Of a DNA stretch of 33,292 nucleotides, positions 17,252 through 24,452 are shown piece by piece. The translations under genes and the position numbers were made by a program. The notes below the pieces were generated by a model, which was not told the DNA's origin, made no database searches, and saw only the letters and a list, made by a program, of their open reading frames with translations. Source of the DNA: JAVBNC01 sp031551765 (GTDB lineage: Bacteria > Desulfobacterota > Desulfovibrionia > Desulfovibrionales > Desulfovibrionaceae). The stretch is from assembly GCA_031551765.1 (NCBI GenBank), contig JAVBNC010000156.1, positions 1 to 33,292 on the forward strand, read 5' to 3'. The first letter of the stretch is position 1. Each line of letters opens with the position of its first letter.

Positions 17252-17842
17252 ATGACCGCAGCGACCACGTACACAGACGAAGCCCTCCGCACCCTGGTGG
17301 CGGACAAGCTGGCCGAAGACCCCAACTTCATGCCCCAGATGCTGGCGGAAAACCTGGGCGTTCCGGTGCGCCGCATCGTGGAGGCCCTGCCGGACGGCAT
17401 GCGTTCCCGCGCGCCGGGCGAAGCCTTTATCCCCATTTGGGAAGCCATGGCCGAATGGGAAAAGGTCACTTTTATGGCCAGCACGCCGGGCGCCATTCTG
17501 GAGATAGCCTGCCGCCTGCCCAAGGGCAAAACCGGGCACGGCATGTACAACCTGATGGACAAGACCGCCCCCTTGGGCGGCCACCTGCTGATGGCCAAGG
17601 TGGACTCCATCTGGTTCGTCTCCAAACAGGTTTTCGGCCTGGAAAGCCATTCCGTGCAATTCTATGACGCGGCGGGGCAGCAATGCTTCGGCGTTTATCT
17701 GGGCCGCGACGAGAAGCGGCAGATCATCCCCTCGGTAAAAGAAGGCTTTTTCGCGCTCAAAGCGCAATACGCCGGGGAAGCTTCCAAAGAAAGCTGCTGC
17801 AAAAAATGCGGCCCCTGCGGCTGCAAAGGAGCCCAGGCATGA
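17252..17842 (+). CDS. hutX: HutX/ChuX-family cytoplasmic heme carrier with Cys-rich tail
   Basis: A 196-residue soluble protein. After a short helical start, residues about 35-175 match the HutX/ChuX heme-utilisation fold (EAFIPIWEAMAEWEKVTFM, GHGMYNLMDKTAPLGGHL, IWFVSKQVFGLESHSVQFYD). HutX family members bind heme in the cytoplasm and hand it to a degrading enzyme. The protein is longer than the usual 165 or so residues because of a C-terminal tail with five cysteines: C182, C183, C186, C189 and C191 (CCKKCGPCGC). The tail could bind a metal, an Fe-S cluster or heme. AAAGGA gives a good ribosome binding site. The stop overlaps the flavodoxin start (ATGA). Confidence 0.83.
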   Translation: MTAATTYTDEALRTLVADKLAEDPNFMPQMLAENLGVPVRRIVEALPDGMRSRAPGEAFIPIWEAMAEWEKVTFMASTPGAILEIACRLPKGKTGHGMYNLMDKTAPLGGHLLMAKVDSIWFVSKQVFGLESHSVQFYDAAGQQCFGVYLGRDEKRQIIPSVKEGFFALKAQYAGEASKESCCKKCGPCGCKGAQA

Positions 17843-18357
17843 AAGCGCTCGTCGTCTATTCCAGCCGCACCGGCAACACCCGCCTGATCGCGGAGGCGAT
17901 CCATTCCGTTCTGCCCTCGGGCGCGGAAATTTCCCCGGTGGAAAGCGCGCCCGATCCCGCCGCGTATGATTTTCTCGCCCTGGGTTTCTGGGTGGACAAA
18001 GGCGAGCCGGATGCCGCCATGGCCGAATACATGGACCGTGTGCGGGGAAAAGCCGTGGGCCTGTTCGGCACGCTCGGGGCCTGGCCGGATTCCGACCACG
18101 CCCGCGAATCCATGCAAAAAGCCGTGGAACGCGTGCCGGGCAACACGGTGCTGGGCACTTTTATCTGTCAGGGCAAGGTGGACCCCAAGCTGCTGGCGGC
18201 CATGGCCAAGATGAGCAGCAACCCCCATCCCATGACCGAGGAGCGCAAGGCCCGTCTTGAGGAAGCCGCCAAACACCCCAATGAGGCGGACTGTGAAAAC
18301 GCCCGTAAGGTGTTCAGCGACATTGCGCGGCAACTGGAGGCCCCATGCGCGAAATGA
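17839..18357 (+). CDS. Flavodoxin-family protein, probable redox partner
   Basis: A 172-residue flavodoxin-like protein with the FMN phosphate loop YSSRTGNTR at residues 7-15, and later GFWVDKGEPD and LFGTLGAWPDS (FMN ring-binding loops). In the ChuW/HutW system a flavodoxin can supply electrons for radical SAM chemistry, so this is the obvious electron donor for the hutW product. It also resembles the small flavodoxins (BilS-like) linked to bilin reduction; I cannot distinguish these roles by sequence alone. It overlaps hutX by four bases and the next gene by 13 bp. Confidence 0.8.
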   Translation: MKALVVYSSRTGNTRLIAEAIHSVLPSGAEISPVESAPDPAAYDFLALGFWVDKGEPDAAMAEYMDRVRGKAVGLFGTLGAWPDSDHARESMQKAVERVPGNTVLGTFICQGKVDPKLLAAMAKMSSNPHPMTEERKARLEEAAKHPNEADCENARKVFSDIARQLEAPCAK

Positions 18358-18839
18358 CGAGCGAAGAGATGGAACAAGCCCTCCGGCGCTGCAACTGGGC
18401 CACCATCTGCAGCGTGACCCCGCACGGGTACCCCTACGCCATTGAGGCCACCCCCTTCCGTATGGACGGCTGCCATTGTTTTATGATCAACCCGCGCGGC
18501 GTCACCTGGGAAAATATGCGGGAAAACCCGCACGTGTTCCTCAAGTACACCCTGACCAACGCGGATCTTTCCCTGTGGGCCGGCGTTTCCTGCTTCGGGA
18601 AAGGGGAATTCGTCATTGACGAGGCCGCCCTGCGCGAAGGCTGGCGGCTTTTGGGCGAAGTGATGGGCACGGATTATTCCCGCGCCGCCAACAGCTTTGC
18701 CCGCCTGAAAGACCGCTCTCCCCTTTTCCGCGTGGAGGTGGTTAAAACGACCGGCCGCTGCAGCGCGGCCAAAGGCGCGCCGCTGGACCTTGACGCGTTC
18801 CGCGCCGCGCCCGCCACCATTTCCGGAGCCACAGTATGA
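18345..18839 (+). CDS. FMN-binding split-barrel (pyridoxamine 5'-phosphate oxidase-like) protein
   Basis: A 164-residue protein of the PNPOx-like/NimA-like split-barrel fold (TICSVTPHGYPYAIEATPF, then CHCFMINPRGVTWENMRENPHVFLKYTL). The position in the operon matches that of HutZ/HugZ proteins, which share this fold and act on heme in other bacteria. The sequence looks closer to the NimA-like flavin reductase group than to HutZ itself. It might bind flavin, heme or a bilin product. It starts within the end of the flavodoxin gene and its stop overlaps the exbB start (ATGA). Confidence 0.75.
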   Translation: MREMTSEEMEQALRRCNWATICSVTPHGYPYAIEATPFRMDGCHCFMINPRGVTWENMRENPHVFLKYTLTNADLSLWAGVSCFGKGEFVIDEAALREGWRLLGEVMGTDYSRAANSFARLKDRSPLFRVEVVKTTGRCSAAKGAPLDLDAFRAAPATISGATV

Positions 18840-19543
18840 ACGCCATGATTCACGCTATCTTGCAGGCCACCATCATTTCCCAGTGCGTGCTGGTCTTTCT
18901 GGTCTTCATGTCCCTGGTCAGCTGGGCCTGCATGGCGGGTAAATGGCTGACCCTGCGCACGGCGCAGCGCCTGACCGTCAGGGATATGGACATTTTCGAA
19001 GAACAGGAAGACTTTCACACCGCGCTGAAAATGGTGGAGCGGGAAACCGCCTCCCCCTTTTACTGCATCGCGCGGCGCGGCATTACGGAGTTCAACCGCA
19101 CCCGCAAAGTCAATGACCCGGACCTGCGCAAGGAAACCGTACAGCGCTCGCTGCAGCACGGTATTGCCGTGGAGATGGGCAGGCTTTCCTCCCACTTGTC
19201 CCTGCTCGCCACCACGGCCAACACCGCGCCGTTCATCGGGCTGTTTGGCACGGTCTGGGGCATCATGAGCTCGTTCCAGGCCATCGCGCAAATGAAAAGC
19301 GTCTCCCTGGCCACCGTGGCCCCCGGCATAGCCGAAGCGCTGATAGCCACGGCGGTGGGGCTCTTTGTCGCCATCCCCGCGTCCATGGGCTACAACATGT
19401 TCAAATCCCGGCTTAACGCCATCCAGGGCCGCTGCCACAACTTCGCGGGCATGTTCCTGAACCGCCTGCAGTACGAAATGGCCGAACACCCGGAAGGCCT
19501 GGCCTTTGCCCCTTCGGACCAGTGTTCCTGCGAGGAGGAGTGA
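18836..19543 (+). CDS. exbB: ExbB/TolQ-family proton channel subunit
   Basis: A 235-residue inner-membrane protein with three hydrophobic helices: near 12-36, near 120-148 (ANTAPFIGLFGTVWGIMSSF, the conserved ExbB/TolQ/MotA block) and near 165-188 (AEALIATAVGLFVAIPA). It uses the proton-motive force with ExbD to energise TonB. Location beside exbD, tonB and the heme receptor points to ExbB rather than TolQ. The start overlaps the preceding stop by four bases. Confidence 0.9.
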   Translation: MNAMIHAILQATIISQCVLVFLVFMSLVSWACMAGKWLTLRTAQRLTVRDMDIFEEQEDFHTALKMVERETASPFYCIARRGITEFNRTRKVNDPDLRKETVQRSLQHGIAVEMGRLSSHLSLLATTANTAPFIGLFGTVWGIMSSFQAIAQMKSVSLATVAPGIAEALIATAVGLFVAIPASMGYNMFKSRLNAIQGRCHNFAGMFLNRLQYEMAEHPEGLAFAPSDQCSCEEE

Positions 19544-19544
19544 G

Positions 19545-20057
19545 ATGGGGTACACGACATACAGCAGCGGCGACGACTTCGCCTCGGAAATCAACGTCAC
19601 CCCCTTTGTGGACGTCATGCTTGTGCTGCTGATCATTTTCATGGTCGCGGCGCCCATGATGACCGAAGGCCTGGGCGTGGACCTGCCCAGGGTCAAAACC
19701 GCCGAAGTGCTGCCCACGGAAAACGACCACCTGATCCTGACGCTGAAAAACGACGGCGGCCTGTTTCTGGATGAAACCCCCGTGGACGCCGCCAGCCTGG
19801 AAGAAGTGCTGAAAGCCGCCGTGGTGGCGCAGCAGAAACAGCTCTTTTTGCGGGCGGACAAAGAGGTATCCCACGGCGCGGTCATGGAGGTTATGGGCCA
19901 CATCCGCGCGGCCGGGGTGGAAAAACTGGGCATGGTGGCGGAATCCGGCGGGCCGGAAGCCGCGCCCCCGGCAATTGGTGTTGGAACGCCCGGCCCCGCC
20001 TCTTCCGTAACAACCGGCGCGCGTGTGGCCGCCAACGCGCAGGGGCCGGGGCGCTGA
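19545..20057 (+). CDS. exbD: ExbD/TolR-family protein
   Basis: A 170-residue protein with one N-terminal membrane helix. It has the family hallmark SEINVTPFVDVMLVLLIIFM, where D23 is the expected proton-carrying aspartate, followed by a periplasmic domain (VDLPRVKTAEV, LFLRADKEVSHGAVMEVMGHIR). The ATG at 19545 is preferred because GGAGGAG lies just upstream; an upstream in-frame start has no support. An Ala/Gly/Pro-rich tail of about 35 residues extends beyond the usual domain. It begins one base after exbB. Confidence 0.9.
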   Translation: MGYTTYSSGDDFASEINVTPFVDVMLVLLIIFMVAAPMMTEGLGVDLPRVKTAEVLPTENDHLILTLKNDGGLFLDETPVDAASLEEVLKAAVVAQQKQLFLRADKEVSHGAVMEVMGHIRAAGVEKLGMVAESGGPEAAPPAIGVGTPGPASSVTTGARVAANAQGPGR

Positions 20058-20059
20058 CC

Positions 20060-20809
20060 ATGACAACGTCCCGGCGGCTGACGCCCCTGCTCTTCACCCT
20101 CGGCCTGCACTCGCTGCTGGCCGGAACCCTGCTGCTTGTCCCGCAGCGGGGCGTTGCCCTGCCGGAAAAAGTCTACCAGATTTCCCTGTCCCACCTTTCA
20201 CCGGCCGCGGCCCCCGCCGGGCCGCCCAGCCGGGTGGAAACCCCGCCCGCTCCGCCCGCCCGCGCCGTCCCTCCGCCGCCCGCCGAGGCCGCTCCGGAGG
20301 AAAAGGTCATCAGCCCCAAAAAGATAGTGGAATCCGAGAAAAAGCCGGTCCAGCCCAAAAAAACTCCGGTCCGGCAGCCGACTCCCCCCAAAGCGGAGGA
20401 AAGCCCGGCGGAAACCCCGCCCGCAACGGCTGAAACGCCCGCCCAGGCGCCTTCCGACGCAGCCACGGGAAGCGGCGCGGGCACGGGGGGCGGCCCGCTG
20501 CAGGTGGGCGGTTTCGCGGCCTACAACGCGGATACCGTGGACCAGATTCCCGCCATCGCCCGCAAAGTGGTGCCCGACTATCCCACAAGGGCCCGGAGGC
20601 TGGACCTGCAGGGCCGGGTGATCGTGCGCCTGGTGGTGGATACCTCCGGCGCTCCCCAGGCCTGCGCGGTGCATGAAGCCAACCCGCCCGGCTACTTTGA
20701 GGACGCCGCCCTGGAAGCCGCGCGCCGGACGCGCTTTATCCCCGGCAAGCACCGGGGCCGGGTTGTAAACACCGTGGTGCTGCTGCCCTTTGTTTTTTCA
20801 CTACGTTAG
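20060..20809 (+). CDS. tonB: TonB-family energy transducer
   Basis: A 249-residue protein with an N-terminal membrane anchor (about 8-26), a long Pro/Lys/Glu/Ala-rich periplasmic spacer (about 45-145) and a C-terminal TonB domain (about 160-249) including YPTRARRLDLQGRVIVRLVV and DAALEAARRTRFIPG. It connects ExbB-ExbD to the TonB box of the receptor encoded at 12255-14399. It starts two bases after exbD and is the last gene of the compact heme operon. Its TAG stop codon is the first triplet of the dispersed repeat at 20807. Confidence 0.92.
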   Translation: MTTSRRLTPLLFTLGLHSLLAGTLLLVPQRGVALPEKVYQISLSHLSPAAAPAGPPSRVETPPAPPARAVPPPPAEAAPEEKVISPKKIVESEKKPVQPKKTPVRQPTPPKAEESPAETPPATAETPAQAPSDAATGSGAGTGGGPLQVGGFAAYNADTVDQIPAIARKVVPDYPTRARRLDLQGRVIVRLVVDTSGAPQACAVHEANPPGYFEDAALEAARRTRFIPGKHRGRVVNTVVLLPFVFSLR

Positions 20810-20908
20810 AGCATTTCACGCTCGAAATGTCTTCAAATCCTTGCCGCAAACAGGCGCAGGCGGGCTTTGCCCGTCGTGAAGCGACTATTTGAGGCGAAAA
20901 CTGCTCTA
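20807..20908. repeat. Dispersed structured repeat, family 2, copy 2
   Basis: A 102-bp element bounded by TAGAGC (20807-20812) and GCTCTA (20903-20908), inverted relative to the copy at 6013-6139. The shared core includes CTTCAAATCCTTGCCG, AGGCGGGCTTTGCCCG and AAACTGCTCTA. GCATTTCACGCTCGAAATG gives one internal stem and GGCGGGCTTTGCCCG another. It fills nearly the whole gap between tonB and the ABC exporter gene. Confidence 0.8.
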
Positions 20909-20909
20909 A

Positions 20910-22628
20910 ATGGGATCCGCCATGCCGCAAAACCGGCCTGTGTTACGCGCGCTCTACGCGTTGGCGCTTGAAAGCGGCACCAGCCGCAGCGTCCTGCTCC
21001 GCCTGGCGAGCCTGGCCATTGTTTCCTCCCTGCTGGCCGCGCTCCCGCCGCACTTTCTGGGGGCCATCGTCAATGTTGCCGCCGGGGGCGCGCGGGACGG
21101 CACGGCCTATTCCCCCATCGCGCTTTTTGAACCGCTGTTCGGCGCCGCCGCCGCGCTGCTGCCGGGTTCCCCGATTCTCCTTTTCGGGTTGCTGTTTTTT
21201 TTGTGCAGCTGTCTTGCCGTGGTCACGCGGAACATCTTTGTCGTGTATGTGGAATATCACGCCAAGCGCTTTATCGCCCATGTCCGCAAGAAAAGCCTTT
21301 CCGCCGTGCTCCGCGCGGAGAAAAAGGCGCTGGAAGGCTGGGCTTCCGGCGACGTCGTGCACAGAATCATGAACGATACAAGCCAGATGGAGTATCTTGT
21401 CGGGCCGCCTCTGTATGTTCTTTGTTCCGATGTGTTCGACCTCCTGTGCGTCTCCTTTTTCATTCTGCTGCTGAACTGGAAGATCCTGTGCATTCTGCTG
21501 GCCATCTTCCCGGTCCTGTATGTGCTGGGGCGGAACACCGGGCGGAAGCACCGCGGGCTGTCCAAAACCGCGCAGGAAACAGAGGCCGGGTGTACGGGCT
21601 TTGTGCAGCGCGTGTTTGCCGGGCTTGACGCCGTCAAGATATTCGGGGCCGAGGACAGAGAGTACCGGGACTTTGCCCGGCGCATAGACTCGGTGGCCGG
21701 CCTGGGCGTGCGCAGCAGCGTTAACCTGGGTGCTTTTTTCTGCCTGGAAGGCGCGCTGCGGGCGGCGGGAACCATTACCGTGATCGTCTACGCCGCTGTG
21801 CTGGCCACCGGGGATATAGCCTACGCCGGAACCATCCCGGTGCTGATCGTCTACACCCAGCGCTTTTATTCCCCCCTGACCAACTGGACGCGGTTCTACC
21901 AGGTTATCCAAAAAAGCATTGTTTCCTTTCAGCGCGTCGCCGCGCTGACGGCCCTGCCGGAGGAACAACGCGGCCCGTCCCAGGCCGCCGTAACGGACGG
22001 GGTTTTTCCCCTGGTCATCGACGGCGCGGTCAAGCTGGAACGGGAACGTGCCGTTTCGCTGCGTACCCGCCTGGAAAAGCCCGGCCTGGTCGTGCTGCGC
22101 GGGAAAAGCGGCGTGGGCAAGACGCGTTTTGCCAAGTCGTTGCTCTCGCTCGGCGACAATTTTGCCGGAGAGTTCCAGGCAGGGGCAAAACGCTTTTCCG
22201 GGACGGAAGTGCTTGCCGCGCGCGGGCTTTTTGCCCACGCCTCGCAAGACGGCTACTTTGTTCCCGGCACCATCGCGGAGAACCTCGCCTACCCGGCCAA
22301 AGGCGACGCCATTGACCGCGAACGCTGTCGGAAACTTCTGGACGATCTGGACCTCCCCCGCTTCTCGCTTGACGACGAAATCCGCGAATACGGCGGCAAC
22401 CTTTCCCTGGGGGAAGGGCGGCGCATTATTCTGGGCAGGGCGCTGTACACGCGGCGGCCCATTTTGCTTCTGGACGAGATAGACGCCAACGTGGACATGG
22501 GCACCAGAAAAAAAATCTACAGCCTTATCGACCGCGAAAAAGAACAGCGTCCCGTGTTCATGATCACGCACGCCAACGCGCTTGAGCTTGCGTCCATAGA
22601 GCATACGGTGATCACGATGGATGCATGA
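20910..22628 (+). CDS. ABC exporter, fused membrane and ATPase domains (divergent motifs)
   Basis: A 572-residue protein. Residues about 15-320 form a type I exporter membrane domain with six hydrophobic segments. The nucleotide-binding domain has Walker A RGKSGVGKT (about 396-404). The signature is LSLGEGRR instead of LSGGQ (about 497) and Walker B is ILLLDEIDANVD (about 517). The switch histidine is present (FMITHAN). Walker A and B look functional, while the altered signature and D-loop are unusual. It follows the heme operon in the same direction but is separated by a repeat, so co-transcription is uncertain. Possible roles include export of heme or of breakdown products. The start could be 20910 or, equally, the ATG at 20922; neither has a clear ribosome binding site. 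Confidence 0.8.
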   Translation: MGSAMPQNRPVLRALYALALESGTSRSVLLRLASLAIVSSLLAALPPHFLGAIVNVAAGGARDGTAYSPIALFEPLFGAAAALLPGSPILLFGLLFFLCSCLAVVTRNIFVVYVEYHAKRFIAHVRKKSLSAVLRAEKKALEGWASGDVVHRIMNDTSQMEYLVGPPLYVLCSDVFDLLCVSFFILLLNWKILCILLAIFPVLYVLGRNTGRKHRGLSKTAQETEAGCTGFVQRVFAGLDAVKIFGAEDREYRDFARRIDSVAGLGVRSSVNLGAFFCLEGALRAAGTITVIVYAAVLATGDIAYAGTIPVLIVYTQRFYSPLTNWTRFYQVIQKSIVSFQRVAALTALPEEQRGPSQAAVTDGVFPLVIDGAVKLERERAVSLRTRLEKPGLVVLRGKSGVGKTRFAKSLLSLGDNFAGEFQAGAKRFSGTEVLAARGLFAHASQDGYFVPGTIAENLAYPAKGDAIDRERCRKLLDDLDLPRFSLDDEIREYGGNLSLGEGRRIILGRALYTRRPILLLDEIDANVDMGTRKKIYSLIDREKEQRPVFMITHANALELASIEHTVITMDA

Positions 22629-22797
22629 GAGAGAACACCGCTCTCTTCGCTCCTTCCGTTTCCTTGGACGGTCTTTTGCTTGCGGGAGAACACAATCCAT
22701 CTTTTTGCCAACAGACCCTGACGCAAGAGTGCGCCGAAAAAGCCATGCATTCCGTTGTATTGGGAGAAACACTTACTGCCCCTAAAGGATAAACTCT

Positions 22798-22826
22798 TTG
22801 TCTTTTCCACTTCCTTCCGTTATAGT
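22798..22826 (+). promoter_or_regulatory. Promoter of the M23 peptidase gene (possible leaderless message)
   Basis: TTGTCT (22798-22803) and TATAGT (22821-22826) are exactly 17 bp apart. The -10 box ends seven bases before the ATG at 22834, so transcription would start at or next to the start codon. Confidence 0.55.
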
Positions 22827-22833
22827 CCGGCCT

Positions 22834-23724
22834 ATGAAAAAAATGAACCTTCCCTCCAGAGGCGTCATTGTTCATACCCCGTTTTCGGTTTCTCCCTCCC
22901 CCCGCCGCAGGTTGAGCTTTTTATGCCTGCTGGCCGCCTTTACGCTGATCCTGCCTTTCCTGTTCAGTTCCGAGGCAGCGGCGGCAGCCAAGGAAGAACC
23001 GAAAAAAAGCGCGCAGAAAGCTCCTGCCAAAGCAAATCCCCCCGCCAAGGCAAAAGCTAACGATACAAGCAAAGGCGCACCCCAGAAAAACGCGAAAGCC
23101 GCGCCCGCCGCGAAAACCGGACCGGCCAAGGCATACGCCAAACCCGCCGCCAAGAATTCCGTCTCCGCCAAAAGCTCCAAAAGCAAGCCTTCCCGCAAAC
23201 GTCTCTTTGTCCGCTCCATGCTCCCTGAAGAAGAAAAAAGCTCGTTGCGCGAGCGCGGCATTACTTCCGGGTTCGGGCCGCGCTCCGGCTCCTCCAAAGG
23301 CAAATACGTGCGTTTGCACAAGGGCATTGACGTAACCGCCCCCATGGGCGCGCCCGTCCTGGCCTTTAACGACGGCGAAATTATTTTTGCCGGCCGCGAC
23401 GGCGGGTACGGCATCAGCATCATTGTTCTGCAGCCGGACGGCCGCAAGGCCCGCTACGCCCACATGCAAAAGTTGCTGGCTTCCCAAGGCGAAACCGTGG
23501 TGCGCGGGCAGAAAATAGGCCTGGTGGGCCGCACCGGCCGCACCACAGGGCCGCACCTGCACTTTGAACTCATTGAGGACGACCAGGCCGTGGACCCAGC
23601 CATGCACGTCTGGGACAGCACCGAACTGGTGCTGCTGCCCGGCGATCTGGACATCCGCGACCTGCCGGATGACGACCACCTGGCCGCTGCCACGGCCCGC
23701 CCCGCAACGACCGCCATACGCTGA
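22834..23724 (+). CDS. M23 (LytM-type) metallopeptidase, secreted
   Basis: A 296-residue envelope protein. A basic N-terminus (about 28 residues, with RRRLSFL) precedes a hydrophobic stretch ending SSEAAAAA, which acts as signal peptide or anchor. A low-complexity Ala/Lys/Pro linker (about 50-130) leads to the M23 domain. The zinc ligands are complete: HKGID (HxxxD) and HLH in GPHLHFEL, so the enzyme should be an active peptidoglycan endopeptidase. The gene lacks a ribosome binding site at either ATG (22834 or 22843). A TTG at 22798 with AAAGGA upstream would add 12 residues, but the promoter match there argues for the ATG. A 205-bp gap containing no gene precedes it. Confidence 0.85.
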   Translation: MKKMNLPSRGVIVHTPFSVSPSPRRRLSFLCLLAAFTLILPFLFSSEAAAAAKEEPKKSAQKAPAKANPPAKAKANDTSKGAPQKNAKAAPAAKTGPAKAYAKPAAKNSVSAKSSKSKPSRKRLFVRSMLPEEEKSSLRERGITSGFGPRSGSSKGKYVRLHKGIDVTAPMGAPVLAFNDGEIIFAGRDGGYGISIIVLQPDGRKARYAHMQKLLASQGETVVRGQKIGLVGRTGRTTGPHLHFELIEDDQAVDPAMHVWDSTELVLLPGDLDIRDLPDDDHLAAATARPATTAIR

Positions 23725-23744
23725 CAACACGGCGCGTCCGTGAC

Positions 23745-23783
23745 GGCAACGCCCCGGCTTTTGTAAAAAGCCGGGGCGTTGCC
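23745..23783. terminator. Long hairpin between convergent genes
   Basis: GGCAACGCCCCGGCTTTT (23745-23762) pairs perfectly with 23766-23783 across a 3-base loop, an 18-bp stem. It sits between the convergent M23 and minus-strand genes. Neither side has a run of T outside the stem, so efficiency is uncertain. Confidence 0.65.
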
Positions 23784-23819
23784 GTTGGAGCGGGTGGCTA
23801 TTGAGACGGCTTGCAGCGC

Positions 23820-24380
23820 TCACTGCACGGGGAGAACGAAACGCCGCCTAGGAAAAAGCAGCGGCTCCAACTCGCGTATTTCCCGCATCATCCGTTCCCT
23901 GGCCCGTTCCAGTTCGGGCACTATGGCCGGGTCGTCCTTGCGGTAGGAGACGGTCAGGCCCACGTCGCGGCCGGGCAGGGGAATGCGGTACACCTCCCCC
24001 ATCCAGGGCAGGCCGTTGTCGTCAGGGTTCAGAAAGGCGTAGGACATGACCAGGGCTTTGATATGCTCGTTCTCTTCCAGGCGCAGGGGATAGGTTTCCA
24101 GCAGCTTCAGGCCCGCCCGGCGCATGTTGCGGGCAAAAGGCGGGTACAGGGCGGCCTCCAGCTTGCGCAGGGCTTCGGCGGAAGCGTTCATGAACAGCTT
24201 TTGCGCCGCGTTGGCCGGGGAAACGGTCACGCGCAGCGAAAAGGCGGGCCGTTCCGGGTCGGAATCCACGGCCAGCACCAGTTCCGGGGCCACAGGACCG
24301 CCGGACCTTCTGAATGATTCGGCAATACGGATCTTTTTCGGGTCAATGCGCAGATCCTGGCGCTGATCCGGGTTCGTCAT
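23820..24380 (-). CDS. Conserved-looking protein of unknown function
   Basis: A 186-residue soluble, charged protein with no signal peptide, membrane helix or metal motif. Visible features are a central helix-rich region (ANAAQKLFMNASAEALRKLEAALYPPFARNMRRAG) and a basic C-terminus (LFPRRRFVLPVQ). I do not recognise the family. The ATG at 24380 is preferred over an upstream in-frame start at 24449 because the upstream segment is low-complexity Arg/Gly/Ala and overlaps a hairpin. The ribosome binding site (GGTGGA) is weak. It lies 72 bp downstream of the four-rhodanese gene on the same strand and may be co-transcribed. Confidence 0.6.
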   Translation of the reverse strand: MTNPDQRQDLRIDPKKIRIAESFRRSGGPVAPELVLAVDSDPERPAFSLRVTVSPANAAQKLFMNASAEALRKLEAALYPPFARNMRRAGLKLLETYPLRLEENEHIKALVMSYAFLNPDDNGLPWMGEVYRIPLPGRDVGLTVSYRKDDPAIVPELERARERMMREIRELEPLLFPRRRFVLPVQ

Positions 24381-24413
24381 GGCTGTTCCACCGGCCGATG
24401 GGGTTGGTATGCG

Positions 24414-24447
24414 GCCGCCCCGCGCAACACGCGCCGCGCGGGGCGGC
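24414..24447 (-). terminator. 12-bp GC-rich hairpin after the rhodanese gene
   Basis: GCCGCCCCGCGC (24414-24425) pairs with GCGCGGGGCGGC (24436-24447) around a 10-base loop. On the minus strand it starts five bases after the rhodanese stop codon. No T-tract follows, so partial termination or mRNA protection is likely. Confidence 0.55.
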
Positions 24448-24452
24448 ACAGG

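Noticed and set aside
20943..22772. 609-residue minus-strand frame antisense to the ABC exporter
   Set aside because: It is a shadow of the exporter with Gln/His/Gly-rich product and no motif.
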